From an uncultured Alteromonadales bacterium (lineage in GTDB: Bacteria > Pseudomonadota > Gammaproteobacteria > Pseudomonadales > Cellvibrionaceae), in the NCBI GenBank assembly GCA_937864365.1, contig CALMJT010000215.1:62001-126000 (forward strand): 64,000 nucleotides of DNA, in the 5' to 3' direction. A program made the translations under genes and the position numbers. Every line of letters begins with the position of its first letter. Positions within the stretch are counted from its first letter, which is position 1. This document shows, piece by piece, positions 55,508 to 64,000 of the stretch. Under the pieces are notes generated by a model that was not told the DNA's origin, searched no databases, and worked only from the letters and a program-made list of their open reading frames with translations.

Positions 55508-55957
55508 ATGTTTTTTTCGGCACACGTCAGTTCAAACATGCATCCTTCAACAACATTCTTTGATTTTGCAGCGCAAATGCAAAATTTAGCCGTAGCACAA
55601 ACCAAACAAATGATGAGAGCTCAGTTTGCTGTGGCAGACTTTATGACATTAGGGTTATTGACTCAGGCACGCGACGAGCTCGAAAACGCCCTAGTTGAAG
55701 GCGTAGAAATTGGTGAAGAATTTCTCATTAAATTTCACCAGCTGCAAACCCAAGCATTGTCGGAACAAGAGCGTCATTTTGAGGCGCAAAACGCGCTGGC
55801 AGATGCGGAATTTAAAATAAAAAACACCTTACAATCGCTCGCACAAAATCTGTTCACACTGCCCTTCTCGCAAACGCTGGAAAAGCCATCCAAAAAACGC
55901 TTTCCAGTTACCTTGGAAGGTGAAGTAGTAAGAGATCTCGACGCAACCCAAAATTGA
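55508..55957 (+). CDS. Hypothetical helical cytosolic protein, distantly phasin-like
   Basis: The 149-residue protein has no signal peptide or membrane segment. Residues 15-120 are almost wholly amphipathic helix (FFDFAAQMQNLAVAQTKQMM, EFLIKFHQLQTQALSEQ). The Gln/Ala-rich pattern recalls phasins, which coat polyhydroxyalkanoate granules, but no polyhydroxyalkanoate gene lies nearby. Good spacing to GAAGG upstream. Family uncertain. Confidence 0.55.
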   Translation: MFFSAHVSSNMHPSTTFFDFAAQMQNLAVAQTKQMMRAQFAVADFMTLGLLTQARDELENALVEGVEIGEEFLIKFHQLQTQALSEQERHFEAQNALADAEFKIKNTLQSLAQNLFTLPFSQTLEKPSKKRFPVTLEGEVVRDLDATQN

Positions 55958-56275
55958 ACCCAGAAGACTTTATTCGGATGCTGACTCAGTCACATCAATA
56001 AAAATGACAGCAAACACATTATTTTTATAAGGAAACTCCGATTAACCTTTAGTTTCCAGCCGCAAGGATGCGCCACCAATTTCAACAACCATGAACCTCT
56101 GAAATTGGGAAGAAATCGGAAACCGATTTTCGACTTCTGCATACTGATGAAGTCATGGATGTGTTAATCAACCGTTTCCATATTGAGTATTCAGATTTAA
56201 CCACTGCTTCCGTTGTATGTGAGCGGCATTAACATCATTCAACCTTTCGGGCCAACCGTTTGTAGGAGATTTTTT
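55958..56275. other. Intergenic region holding repeat copy 12
   Basis: Almost half is a repeat copy. The last 95 bases before the globin ATG form an open frame, but the AGGAGA before 56276 decides the start there. Confidence 0.5.
56030..56179 (-). repeat. Dispersed palindromic repeat, copy 12 (full length, reverse)
   Basis: AGGAAACTCCGATTAACC then GTTTCC form the end. GCAAGGATGC and the core TGAAATTGGGAAGAAATCGG follow, ending GTGTTAATCAACCGTTTCC. About 150 bp, moderately diverged. Confidence 0.82.
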
Positions 56276-56719
56276 ATGAGTAAGGACCTAAATTTATCAG
56301 ACATAAACTACGAGGATTTATTCGATCGTAGTTATCAACGCTTACTCGGAAATGGATGCTACAACGTAAATCTGATCGACGCGTTTTACCGACTTTTTAT
56401 GTCGAAATCCTGTGTTATTGCCGAGTTGTTTGCCGAAACCAATATGAGCGCACAAAAAACCATGTTGCACGACTCCCTTGATTCAATGGTGGAATTTTCG
56501 CGCACAAAAACCATTACCCCGTACCTGCAAAAACTCGCCGACATTCATGGTAAAGGTGGCAAGCAAGTTCCTTTATATCTATTTGATGTTTGGCTCGACA
56601 GCCTAATGGAAACCTTTTACCAGCAAGACCCACAGTTTACAAAATCCGAAGAGTTGTCGTGGCGACTGGTTTTATCGCCAGGAATTGTTTTTATTAAATT
56701 TATCTGCGCGAAGAAATAG
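56276..56719 (+). CDS. Single-domain globin
   Basis: The 147-residue protein resembles the stand-alone globins of Pseudomonas. VNLIDAFYRLFMSKSCVIAELFAETNMSAQKTML gives the B-E helices with the Phe at CD1. His91 (LADIHGKGG) is the likely proximal ligand. LYLFDVWLDSLMETFYQQDPQF and LSWRLVLSPGIVFI are the G and H helices. It would bind heme and O2, CO or NO. AGGAGA lies nine bases before the ATG at 56276, and the terminator 56725-56751 follows directly. Confidence 0.85.
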   Translation: MSKDLNLSDINYEDLFDRSYQRLLGNGCYNVNLIDAFYRLFMSKSCVIAELFAETNMSAQKTMLHDSLDSMVEFSRTKTITPYLQKLADIHGKGGKQVPLYLFDVWLDSLMETFYQQDPQFTKSEELSWRLVLSPGIVFIKFICAKK

Positions 56720-56724
56720 CCTTT

Positions 56725-56751
56725 AAAAGCCGCTGTGAAGGCGGCTTTTTT
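56725..56751 (+). terminator. Intrinsic terminator after the globin gene
   Basis: The stem AAAAGCCGC / GCGGCTTTT with loop TGTGAAG is followed by T residues. It starts six bases after the stop codon. Confidence 0.93.
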
Positions 56752-56812
56752 CAATGTTTAATGTCAAACATTGACGTCTGACGGAAAATAAAACAGCAAA
56801 ATAGACTAAAAA

Positions 56813-56852
56813 CACCCTTGATTAACTCATCCAAGAATTAATCAAAGCCTCC
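56813..56852. repeat. Dispersed repeat, copy 13 (minimal hairpin), abutting the polB stop
   Basis: TTGATTAACTCATCCAAGAA then TTAATCAA gives an 8-bp stem with the repeat's own ATTAACTCATCC loop sequence. It directly follows the polB TAG (56852-56854). Confidence 0.75.
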
Positions 56853-59320
56853 TAAAACAAACCAATTTGCCGATCGGTAATCCCTGAGAAACTTTTCCCT
56901 AAAAATTGCAAAAGACTGTCGGCGACGGGTAGAAGTTGTTTTTCTACGTAATGATCGTAATCGATGGTAATTTTTTGCAGCTGCGTATCGGTTTCTGAAT
57001 TGTAATTATGTAAAGGCTCGGGACCATTGACGCTAATGACATAATCAACCCAATCGCCCTTTTTTAATACTTCGCCGCGACTGGCAAGTTTTCTGGCCGC
57101 CTGCACATGCGGCGGACTCGATTTATCGTAGTCTTCAAGTTTGCGCCTAAGGCGTTTTCGATAAATCAGTTCGGAATCTTTGTTGCCGTCGTAAACATCT
57201 TTTACCAACGCTTTAATAAACGCTTCAAAAGGCTCTTCGTTAAAGATTTTTGTGTAAAGTGTTTCTTGAAAATGTCTCGCTAAAGGCGTCCAATCACTGC
57301 GTACCGATTCTAAGCCGCGAAACAACACCTCAGTGGTATCGCCTTTTTTTACAACGCCTGCATAACGTTTTTTACTACCAACATCGGCACCGCGAACGCT
57401 TGGCATAAAGAACTTGGTGAAGTGAGTTTCGAATTGAATTTCTAAATAAGACTCTAAATTAAAGTCTGATTTTATTTTCTCGGACCACAATTGATTTAAT
57501 TTTTTTGCCAAACCTTTACCAATTGTGCCGATGTCGGCTTCATCCTGTTGAGGTCCCAATAAAACAAACACCGAATCGGTGTCGCCATAGATAACGCGTA
57601 ACCCTTGTTGTTCTATCCACGCTTGCGTGGTGGTAATAATTTCGTGGCCGCGCAATGTAATTGAGCTGGAAATTCTAGGATCGTAAAACCGACAACCCGG
57701 CGAACCTAAAACACCGTAGAGAGAATTCATAATAATTTTTATGGCAAACGATAACACGCTGTCACCGTTCTTTTTGGCGATATCACGTTCTTGCCACAAC
57801 CGCGCGACTATGTCGGGCAACAACGATTTCTCTCTAGAAAATCGCGCACCATTAAATCCGGGAACAACCGCGTCTTCGCTTAGGTGTTCGTGTTCGGCAA
57901 CCCAAAACGCGTAGGGATCAATTTTGAAGGTTCGAATAATACTTGGGTACAGACTTTTAAAATCCAATAAAAGTACGTTTTCGTAAAGTCCTGGCTCAGA
58001 ATCAAGAACGTAACCACCAGGACTGAGCAAATCCACAGATAATTCAGCCAGGTTCGGTGCAATATAACCTTGACGATGCAATACCGGCAAATAAGCGTAT
58101 TCAAAGCTGGCCGCAGAACCACCAATTCGGTCGAGCGGCATTCCAGTCATGCGACTTTTTGTAGCCGCAAATTTTATGAGTTGGGTTTTCTCGAAGATAT
58201 CCCAAACCAACTCACAGTCTTTTAAATTGTATAAAGCGAGTTGTATTTTATCTTGATAAAAGAGTTCGGTAATTTCTTCGCCGCGACCGGCGCCTTTCAA
58301 TAATTTTCCTTCACCCAATAATTCACGAGCAACAAATTCTAGAGAAAAACTGGCAAAGATGTAAAAAGCCGTGCGTAACAGCTCAATTCCGTCGAGTGCA
58401 ATACGACCGTTAATCGAAATATAGCGTTTATCGTTATCTTCTGGATCAATTCGCCATGTGGGTCTCGTTCGGTTACGACCTAAACTAAAAGGAATATTTA
58501 ATTTTTTCGAAATATTCGAAAGCACCCATAAATCGAAGTTGATAAAACTCCAACCAATTAAAATGTCGGGATCGTAACTTTCTACCCAATCTAAAAATGC
58601 GATAAAACACGCCTTTTCGTCGGCGCAAAGAATTAATTCAAAATTAAGATCACGCAACTCTTTGGTGTTTACCTCGGCTATATCACCCACCATAAAGACA
58701 ATGCGCTGGTCACTGGCATATACACCAATGGAATAGAGCGTGTTTGCATCCATGGTTGTTTCAATATCCACAGACGCAACTTTAAAAGCTGGTTCGTAGA
58801 GAACGGGTTTTACGGTATTGGTTTTTACCGATCGATAATTGGGCGCTTCAGAAATCGCAACGGTGTTATTGTTTTGTGACGCCTCGGCTTGCCCAAAGCG
58901 ACATTCTTGCAGACTCTCATTTTGATAAAAAAACTCCACACCGGAGTTAATAAAACGCTCCATTAAAAAGCGTTCGGGCGGGCGAATATCGGCTTCCCAA
59001 ACCTTAATATGTCGCTGTAGAAGATTTAACGCATCGCGAGAGCGTTTATGGCTTTGAAAATATACCGCTGCGACGGGTTGGTTTTGAAAGCTTGTAAGCG
59101 GTAAAGACTTTACTCGCCAGCCACGTTGAATTCCTAATAAAGGTGCAAGACGCGGCACGTCTTCTTCGGCGATAAAAAAAACCGATTCTTGGCCTTCGAT
59201 TAACAATTGCAAAGGACCGGCATCGGTAACTAGCCAAAGTTCTAAACAGATTCCATCGTCAAGATCATGCCATTGACGCGTAAGAATAAAACCACGATCA
59301 CTGTGCCAGCTCTGATCCAC
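56852..59320 (-). CDS. polB: DNA polymerase II (B family)
   Basis: The 822-residue polymerase starts with GTG. The N-terminal 3'-5' exonuclease has VASVDIETTMD, DPDILIGWSFINFDLWVLSN and ALYNLKDCELVWDIF. The palm has LLDFKSLYPSIIRTF (motif A), KIIMNSLYGVLGSPGCRFYD (motif B) and IYGDTDSVFVLLG (motif C). It is about 40 residues longer than the E. coli protein. In E. coli polB is under SOS control. Here the gene follows DUF2333 by only 15 bases, so it is probably read from that gene's promoter, and a LexA box was not seen near its own start. Confidence 0.95.
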   Translation of the reverse strand: MDQSWHSDRGFILTRQWHDLDDGICLELWLVTDAGPLQLLIEGQESVFFIAEEDVPRLAPLLGIQRGWRVKSLPLTSFQNQPVAAVYFQSHKRSRDALNLLQRHIKVWEADIRPPERFLMERFINSGVEFFYQNESLQECRFGQAEASQNNNTVAISEAPNYRSVKTNTVKPVLYEPAFKVASVDIETTMDANTLYSIGVYASDQRIVFMVGDIAEVNTKELRDLNFELILCADEKACFIAFLDWVESYDPDILIGWSFINFDLWVLSNISKKLNIPFSLGRNRTRPTWRIDPEDNDKRYISINGRIALDGIELLRTAFYIFASFSLEFVARELLGEGKLLKGAGRGEEITELFYQDKIQLALYNLKDCELVWDIFEKTQLIKFAATKSRMTGMPLDRIGGSAASFEYAYLPVLHRQGYIAPNLAELSVDLLSPGGYVLDSEPGLYENVLLLDFKSLYPSIIRTFKIDPYAFWVAEHEHLSEDAVVPGFNGARFSREKSLLPDIVARLWQERDIAKKNGDSVLSFAIKIIMNSLYGVLGSPGCRFYDPRISSSITLRGHEIITTTQAWIEQQGLRVIYGDTDSVFVLLGPQQDEADIGTIGKGLAKKLNQLWSEKIKSDFNLESYLEIQFETHFTKFFMPSVRGADVGSKKRYAGVVKKGDTTEVLFRGLESVRSDWTPLARHFQETLYTKIFNEEPFEAFIKALVKDVYDGNKDSELIYRKRLRRKLEDYDKSSPPHVQAARKLASRGEVLKKGDWVDYVISVNGPEPLHNYNSETDTQLQKITIDYDHYVEKQLLPVADSLLQFLGKSFSGITDRQIGLF

Positions 59321-59335
59321 AAACGATTACTTCAA

Positions 59336-60415
59336 CTATCCTTGCGCAAGCAATTCGCGCAAATCAATTATTCCAGCATTGGCTCTGGAAACGTACGACG
59401 CCATAACCAATGAATGATTTGCCCAAAGACCAAAGCCGCTGCCGTTTAAAATAATTGGGCTGTATATAGCTTCTTGGGTGGCTTCTAATTCACGAATAAT
59501 TTGCTGCAAACTCACGCGCGCATTTTTTCTCTCTAATACATCTGCAAAATCCACTTCAATTGCACGCAACAAATGCAGCAACGCCCAAGTACTGCCACGC
59601 GCCTCAAAAAAAACGTTGTCAATTTCTAACCAAGGGGTTTTAACCTCAACCTCTTTTGCAGTCTGCGTCGATTGACGTGCATCTGCATCTCCCGCTAAAT
59701 CGGTATTGACGCGTCGCTGCCCTACACTTGCACTAAGGCGCTGGGACAAACTACCAAGGCGAGTTTCTACGGTGGTTAACCAATAGCGTAAGTTATCTGC
59801 CCGTGCGTAGAATTGTGTATTGGTCTGCTTATTGTCTGACAGGCGCTCAATATAATTATTAAGATATTTAAGCGCATCGCGATATTCAGATTCTGCCGCT
59901 GGTAAAATCCAGCTTTTATTATCGACATTAAATCTAGGCTCTGCCTTGGCGAGATCAACATCTTCTGTAGACTGGGATTGCGAGCGACTGAAGGACTCTC
60001 GCATCGCTTTCGACATATCCCGAATTTGAATCAATGCACCATATTCCCAGCTGGGTTGGTTATCTAACCAAATTCCCGGTGGCGAAATATCGTTTATTAA
60101 AAAACCGCCCGGTTTATCCAGTAGGGTTTCGGTCAGAGCCATCAGCGTAGATGTGGTTACTGCACCGGTAACGAGATCGGAGGAGTTATTTGCCCCAGCA
60201 ATGGTACTGATGCGTTCGCGGGCTCTGTTTTCAACATCGAATTGCTCTGGAGCGTAACTCCAATAAATTCCCATACCACAAGCAATGGCTAAGTAAATGC
60301 CGACAATAACGGCCAACCACGTTATTAATGATTTGCTCTCTGTGCGTTGCTGAAAAAAGCGTTTCATTTTTCCACGCAAGCTGATAAACGGTTTTGTAAT
60401 AAAATTAACTGCCAT
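59336..60415 (-). CDS. DUF2333-family inner-membrane protein
   Basis: The 359-residue protein has one N-terminal membrane segment (LITWLAVIVGIYLAIACGMGIYW) after a basic start, then a helical periplasmic domain. Blocks such as GGFLINDISPPGIWLDNQPSWEYGAL and VFFEARGSTWALLHLLRAIEVDFADVL, with the final SLVMASYVSRANAGIIDLRELL, mark DUF2333. Function is unknown. It is upstream of polB in the same unit. Confidence 0.82.
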   Translation of the reverse strand: MAVNFITKPFISLRGKMKRFFQQRTESKSLITWLAVIVGIYLAIACGMGIYWSYAPEQFDVENRARERISTIAGANNSSDLVTGAVTTSTLMALTETLLDKPGGFLINDISPPGIWLDNQPSWEYGALIQIRDMSKAMRESFSRSQSQSTEDVDLAKAEPRFNVDNKSWILPAAESEYRDALKYLNNYIERLSDNKQTNTQFYARADNLRYWLTTVETRLGSLSQRLSASVGQRRVNTDLAGDADARQSTQTAKEVEVKTPWLEIDNVFFEARGSTWALLHLLRAIEVDFADVLERKNARVSLQQIIRELEATQEAIYSPIILNGSGFGLWANHSLVMASYVSRANAGIIDLRELLAQG

Positions 60416-60548
60416 AATAATTCGCGTATTTTCGGGAGTTTACGTCACCACCGCATCAACAAGTTCTGACGGCCAAACTCAACTCAGGGTTGCATGGAGT
60501 ATTTCTGGTAATGGTAAATTGTTGGCAGACGGCGCTTAATTCGATCGC

Positions 60549-61355
60549 TTAATTAATGGGAGCTTGTAAGATAATTTTAGGCTCTTTTCCTAAGCGAATA
60601 TCGCCGCGTAATCGATAACCTGGCAACGCTTCTTTCATTTGTGCATAGACCCAACGGCCTTCTGCATCGGTAGGTGTTACAATTAAAACAAACTGGTCGT
60701 TCTTCTTAACTTTTTGAGCAAGTTCGGCAAGCTGTTGGGATAATACGTCGGATCTAGTGCGCAGACTTTGTCTTGGCAAATCAATTTCATTATCTTGAGT
60801 AACGACAACCTGAACGTTAGGTTCTGGTTCGACCTGCTTCGAAACCCGCTTGGCTTTAGCGAGATAATCTTGGGATTCCCTCACAGATAAAGAGTTTGGC
60901 AATATTTGTCGGGCTTTTGCCAAAAACACACTGGCTTGTTCAAAGTGGTAAGCATCGGCAGACTGATTAGCCAGCTGGCAATAGCGATTTACCACTTTTT
61001 GTATGCCCGATTTAGCTTCCGAGTTACTTGGATCGACCAACAGCGCCGCTTGGTATTTATCGTACGCATTTTCATAGGCGGGCGTGGTTAGCTGGTCCTT
61101 AGACAGTGCAACCTCAGCTTCATACAGAAGTTGATTAGTTAGGTCTAGTTTGGTCAATTTTTTCGATTCCTGAGATATTGCAGGAGCGGTCTCTGCTTCA
61201 ACCACCACTTTCTGAGCAAGAGCGGTTTTATCATCAGGTTTAGAAGGTGACGCCGACTGCGGCTTACTATTACCACCGCATGCCGAGAGTAAACCAACAA
61301 TTGCGATGGATAAGGAAGTCACGGTTAATTTTCGTAAATTAAGAATAAACAACAT
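60549..61355 (-). CDS. Lipoprotein with TPR-like region, unrecognised
   Basis: The 268-residue protein has a signal ending in the lipobox LLSACGG, so it should be lipid-anchored. A Ser/Lys/Pro linker leads to helical repeats (LLYEAEVALSKDQL, AYDKYQAALLVDPSNSEAKSGIQKV, HFEQASVFLAKARQILPNS) like TPR units. A C-terminal domain follows: NDQFVLIVTPTDAEGRWVYAQMKEALPGYRLRGDIRLGKEP. I do not recognise the family. It is divergent from dsbD across 811 bases, with DUF2333 downstream. Confidence 0.7.
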   Translation of the reverse strand: MLFILNLRKLTVTSLSIAIVGLLSACGGNSKPQSASPSKPDDKTALAQKVVVEAETAPAISQESKKLTKLDLTNQLLYEAEVALSKDQLTTPAYENAYDKYQAALLVDPSNSEAKSGIQKVVNRYCQLANQSADAYHFEQASVFLAKARQILPNSLSVRESQDYLAKAKRVSKQVEPEPNVQVVVTQDNEIDLPRQSLRTRSDVLSQQLAELAQKVKKNDQFVLIVTPTDAEGRWVYAQMKEALPGYRLRGDIRLGKEPKIILQAPIN

Positions 61356-62166
61356 ATCGTTTAAAATGATTATTTAAAAATTTAAAACCAAGGCCCACGA
61401 TCAGGTATTTATTTGTCTTAAAAATTCTGACGCAACCTCATACACCAACCACTTTTACAGCGTTATTTTCCATTCAACATTGATGAACAAAATCACTGTA
61501 TCGAAAGATTAATTCAACACTTATTACTTAAAGTTACTTTTTTTACGCAATTACGATATCTAGGTTTTAACTGAAATTAAAGAATCGTAAACCTATGCTT
61601 TTCTTCTATTCTAAACAGTTTTGCCGATGCTAAGTTCTCTACTCAGCCTCAACCTGCCTACCGAGTTAGCAGAATTTTGATCGCTTATATTTTTCTGAAT
61701 TGTTCAAAAACATATCAAAACCTGAACATAGAAAGGCGTTTTTACACTAAAAAAAAAGGTTTTTTTAAAACCTTAGACGAATATGTTTTTAGCAGCTTTT
61801 TTTCGTTGCGCTAGCCTAAATTATTGTGAGCTAATAACACTCAAAGATTCTACAACTCAATAACAACCATAAACTCACAAGATTATTTATTGGGTTGCCG
61901 TATTTACTAATACAGGAACCCTTCTAAAAGCTTTGAGTCTTACCACAGACTCGTCTTGTGCCAGAGAGTTTATTGTGACGACTAACGGTTACTAATTCCG
62001 GCAATCGTCATCCAATTTACCATAAATTTCTCTAAACTAAGTGTCGCGCCTGCGAGACTTGATTATTGTGCAGCACTAACCTTACGGATAGTTCAATAAC
62101 CAAGCAAATCGGACTTGCCAAAATTAATCGATAATTTGCGAAACACATACATTTAGAGCATTTACC
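61356..62166. other. 811-base divergent region before dsbD
   Basis: No gene or repeat copy is visible. It contains an AT-rich hairpin, AAGGTTTT / AAAACCTT, near 61757-61776, and several T/A runs. It should hold promoters for the lipoprotein and dsbD. Confidence 0.45.
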
Positions 62167-63978
62167 GTGTTTAAAAACCGCTTTTTTAGCCACAAGTCAC
62201 TATTGCTGACTTGTTTTTTTCTGTTGTTGAGCCCCGTATTCTCAGCGGCGGCACAGGCACAAGATCCATTTGCCAATAACGGCAACGGTCTATCGACATT
62301 AGGCGATGAGAGTGCCCCGGCATTTTTGCGCGTAGAAGAAGCCTACCAAGTGCAAGTTCATGTACTTGATGATCACCTAGAACTGGCTTGGTACATTGAG
62401 CCAAATTACTACCTTTATCAATCAAAGTTCAAATTCAGAACCGATGGACAAACATTACCGGCGGAATTTGAAAAAGGTAAGGTTAAGTACGATGAATACT
62501 TTCAAGAAGATGTCGAGGTTTTCTACGACTCTACGCTTGTAAAAGTTAATAATGCTGCCGACAAACCGTATAACCTAAAAGTTACCTCTCAAGGCTGTGC
62601 TGATGCCGGACTTTGTTATCCGCCCTATCACCAGTATTTCGAAATTGACCCAATCAACAAGACCGCCACAGAAGTAGGCCCACCGACTGATGGCTCTCTT
62701 TCTGTTGCTGACGAGACCGAAAGCCTAAATACCAGCTTTGACCAACAAACGCCTTTTAACATAACAACCTGGCTAACCAGTATTATCTTTGCCTTAATTG
62801 GCGGCATGATTCTAAACCTAATGCCTTGCGTATTCCCGGTTTTGTCGATCAAAGTTCTCAGTCTTGCCAACTCCAAAGAAAGCCAACACAAAATGCATTT
62901 GCATGGCTGGGCCTACAGCGTGGGTTGTGTTTTCACATTCGTAGTCATTGCTTCTATTATGCTGGCTTTGCGTGCCAGTGGCGAAGCGGTGGGCTGGGGC
63001 TTCCAGCTTCAGTCTCCAGCAGTAATCACTGCACTTTTATACGTATTCTTCTTGATGGGCCTGAGCTTCTCTGGCGTTATCAATCTTGGCAGTAGCTTAA
63101 TGGGTGTGGGTCAAAACTCTACTCAAGGAAACAAGCTACATCATTCATGGATGACTGGGGCGCTCGCCTCTGTAGTGGCAAGTCCTTGTACCGCGCCCAT
63201 GATGGGAGCCGCCCTTGGTTACGCCATCACACAACCTGCGTACGTGGCACTTTCAATTTTTGCTGCCCTAGGTTTTGGTATGGCATTACCCTTCCTACTA
63301 CTAACCTATCTGCCAAAAGCCGCGTCTTTGTTGCCGCGCCCTGGCGCCTGGATGGATACGCTTAAGCAATTCTTAGCATTCCCTCTTTATCTGTCTTGCG
63401 TTTGGTTACTGTGGGTTTTAGCCAATCAAACGAACAATAACCACTTAGCGTTGGTAATTTGCGGCTTGGTAGCGATCGCATTCGCACTTTGGCTGGCGAA
63501 ACTTACGCCATCAAAAGGTTTTGCCAAGTGGTTTAATCGATTTACTGCCGTAGCAAGCGTCGCCTTTGCCATATTTGTTGGCTTGAACTTCACCCCGGCA
63601 AAACAAGATGAGCTTTGGTTAGCCTATTCTCCAGAGCGCCTAAGCGAACTTCGTGATCAAGACAAACCTGTATTTGTGAACTTGACGGCATCATGGTGTA
63701 TTACTTGTTTGGCGAATGAGCGTGTTGCACTTGGAACCGACGCGGTTCGCGGTGCAATGGCTGAAAATGGCGTACAGGGCTTAAAGGGTGATTGGACTAA
63801 TGCTGATCCACAAATTACGGATTTGCTAAAACAGTACGGTCGTTCTGGTGTTCCGCTCTACTTGTATTACCCAGCAGATAAACAAGCAGAAGCCATTATT
63901 CTTCCGCAGTTACTAACAACAGATATTGTTTTACAGGCCATTACATCAAGCCAAGAATCAGAAGTAGCGGAGCTGTAA
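62167..63978 (+). CDS. dsbD: Protein-disulfide reductase of the DsbD family
   Basis: The 603-residue protein starts with GTG. A signal peptide (SLLLTCFFLLLSPVFSAAAQA) precedes the N-terminal domain (about residues 35-160) with QGCADAGLCYPPYHQYF. The central membrane domain has eight or so segments and two cysteines, in LMPCVFPVLSIKVL and ASPCTAPMMGAALGYA. The C-terminal thioredoxin-like domain has the active site ASWCITCLANER. It passes electrons from cytosolic thioredoxin to periplasmic DsbC-type partners. The MPCVFP form and WCITC motif resemble ScsB-type variants more than E. coli DsbD. It ends 22 bases before the window edge. Confidence 0.9.
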   Translation: MFKNRFFSHKSLLLTCFFLLLSPVFSAAAQAQDPFANNGNGLSTLGDESAPAFLRVEEAYQVQVHVLDDHLELAWYIEPNYYLYQSKFKFRTDGQTLPAEFEKGKVKYDEYFQEDVEVFYDSTLVKVNNAADKPYNLKVTSQGCADAGLCYPPYHQYFEIDPINKTATEVGPPTDGSLSVADETESLNTSFDQQTPFNITTWLTSIIFALIGGMILNLMPCVFPVLSIKVLSLANSKESQHKMHLHGWAYSVGCVFTFVVIASIMLALRASGEAVGWGFQLQSPAVITALLYVFFLMGLSFSGVINLGSSLMGVGQNSTQGNKLHHSWMTGALASVVASPCTAPMMGAALGYAITQPAYVALSIFAALGFGMALPFLLLTYLPKAASLLPRPGAWMDTLKQFLAFPLYLSCVWLLWVLANQTNNNHLALVICGLVAIAFALWLAKLTPSKGFAKWFNRFTAVASVAFAIFVGLNFTPAKQDELWLAYSPERLSELRDQDKPVFVNLTASWCITCLANERVALGTDAVRGAMAENGVQGLKGDWTNADPQITDLLKQYGRSGVPLYLYYPADKQAEAIILPQLLTTDIVLQAITSSQESEVAEL

Positions 63979-64000
63979 TAAAAGTTAACAACATTTCGCC

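Noticed and set aside
61748-61780. A-run, T-run and AAGGTTTT hairpin before dsbD as a terminator
   Set aside because: It lies in a divergent region far from any gene end, about 390 bases upstream of both starts; may be just AT-rich sequence.
1-64000. CRISPR arrays, prophage, IS transposase genes, rRNA or intact tRNA genes
   Set aside because: Looked for in the sequence and protein set; none seen. The repeats found are palindromic and dispersed, not evenly spaced.

Overview
The window looks like chromosomal DNA from a free-living, probably marine gammaproteobacterium of the Cellvibrionales/Pseudomonadales type. This rests on gene order and protein families, not on a database search: the lipA-lipB-ybeD-dacA-rlpA-mltB-rodA-mrdA-rlmH-rsfS-nadD-proA block, the pairs holD-rimI, mpl-ubiX and lptF-lptG, the pepA-holC-valS run, a DUF3080 lipoprotein, a DUF2333 protein and a Pseudomonas-style single-domain globin. 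Codon use looks even throughout. I saw no phage, no insertion sequence with a transposase, no CRISPR array, and no intact tRNA or rRNA gene.

Layout. 0.3-9 kb holds mixed housekeeping genes (hspQ, a holD-like gene, rimI, maeA, hpf, cysH, a glycerophosphodiesterase, a DUF255 thioredoxin-fold protein). 9-23.5 kb is a long minus-strand run: DUF3080 lipoprotein, lipoate synthesis, then cell-wall elongation and remodelling (DacA, RlpA, MltB, RodA, PBP2), ribosome maturation and silencing (RlmH, RsfS), NAD synthesis, proline synthesis and a LON-domain protein. 24-26.5 kb encodes a PepSY protein with an OmpR-type two-component pair. It converges on a Kef-type antiporter and an RND/MMPL exporter. 30.8-33.2 kb is nearly gene-free, packed with copies of a dispersed repeat, and includes a possible structured RNA. 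33-38.7 kb has a frameshifted double-FHA gene, ubiX-mpl, fbp, an ArsR regulator and ppa. 39-48.6 kb has a hypothetical envelope protein, an RDD protein, lptFG, pepA, holC and valS. 48.7-64 kb has small envelope and regulatory proteins, a probable Tat-exported VanY-like peptidase, purC, an exonuclease, folA, a GST, yjdM, a globin, polB with DUF2333, a lipoprotein and dsbD.

The most notable non-gene signal is a family of about 13 dispersed copies of a palindromic, ERIC/MITE-like repeat. Full copies are about 150-163 bp, internally deleted forms about 85-125 bp, and minimal hairpins about 40 bp. They lie between genes in both orientations, often within a few bases of a stop codon. One minimal copy supplies the last nine codons and the stop of folA. 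Other points for follow-up are six perfect 18-bp repeats coding DP(F/I)-type hexads in the RND exporter, the frameshifted FHA gene, an FNR/Anr-like box upstream of hpf, and the structured element at 32.9-33.03 kb.
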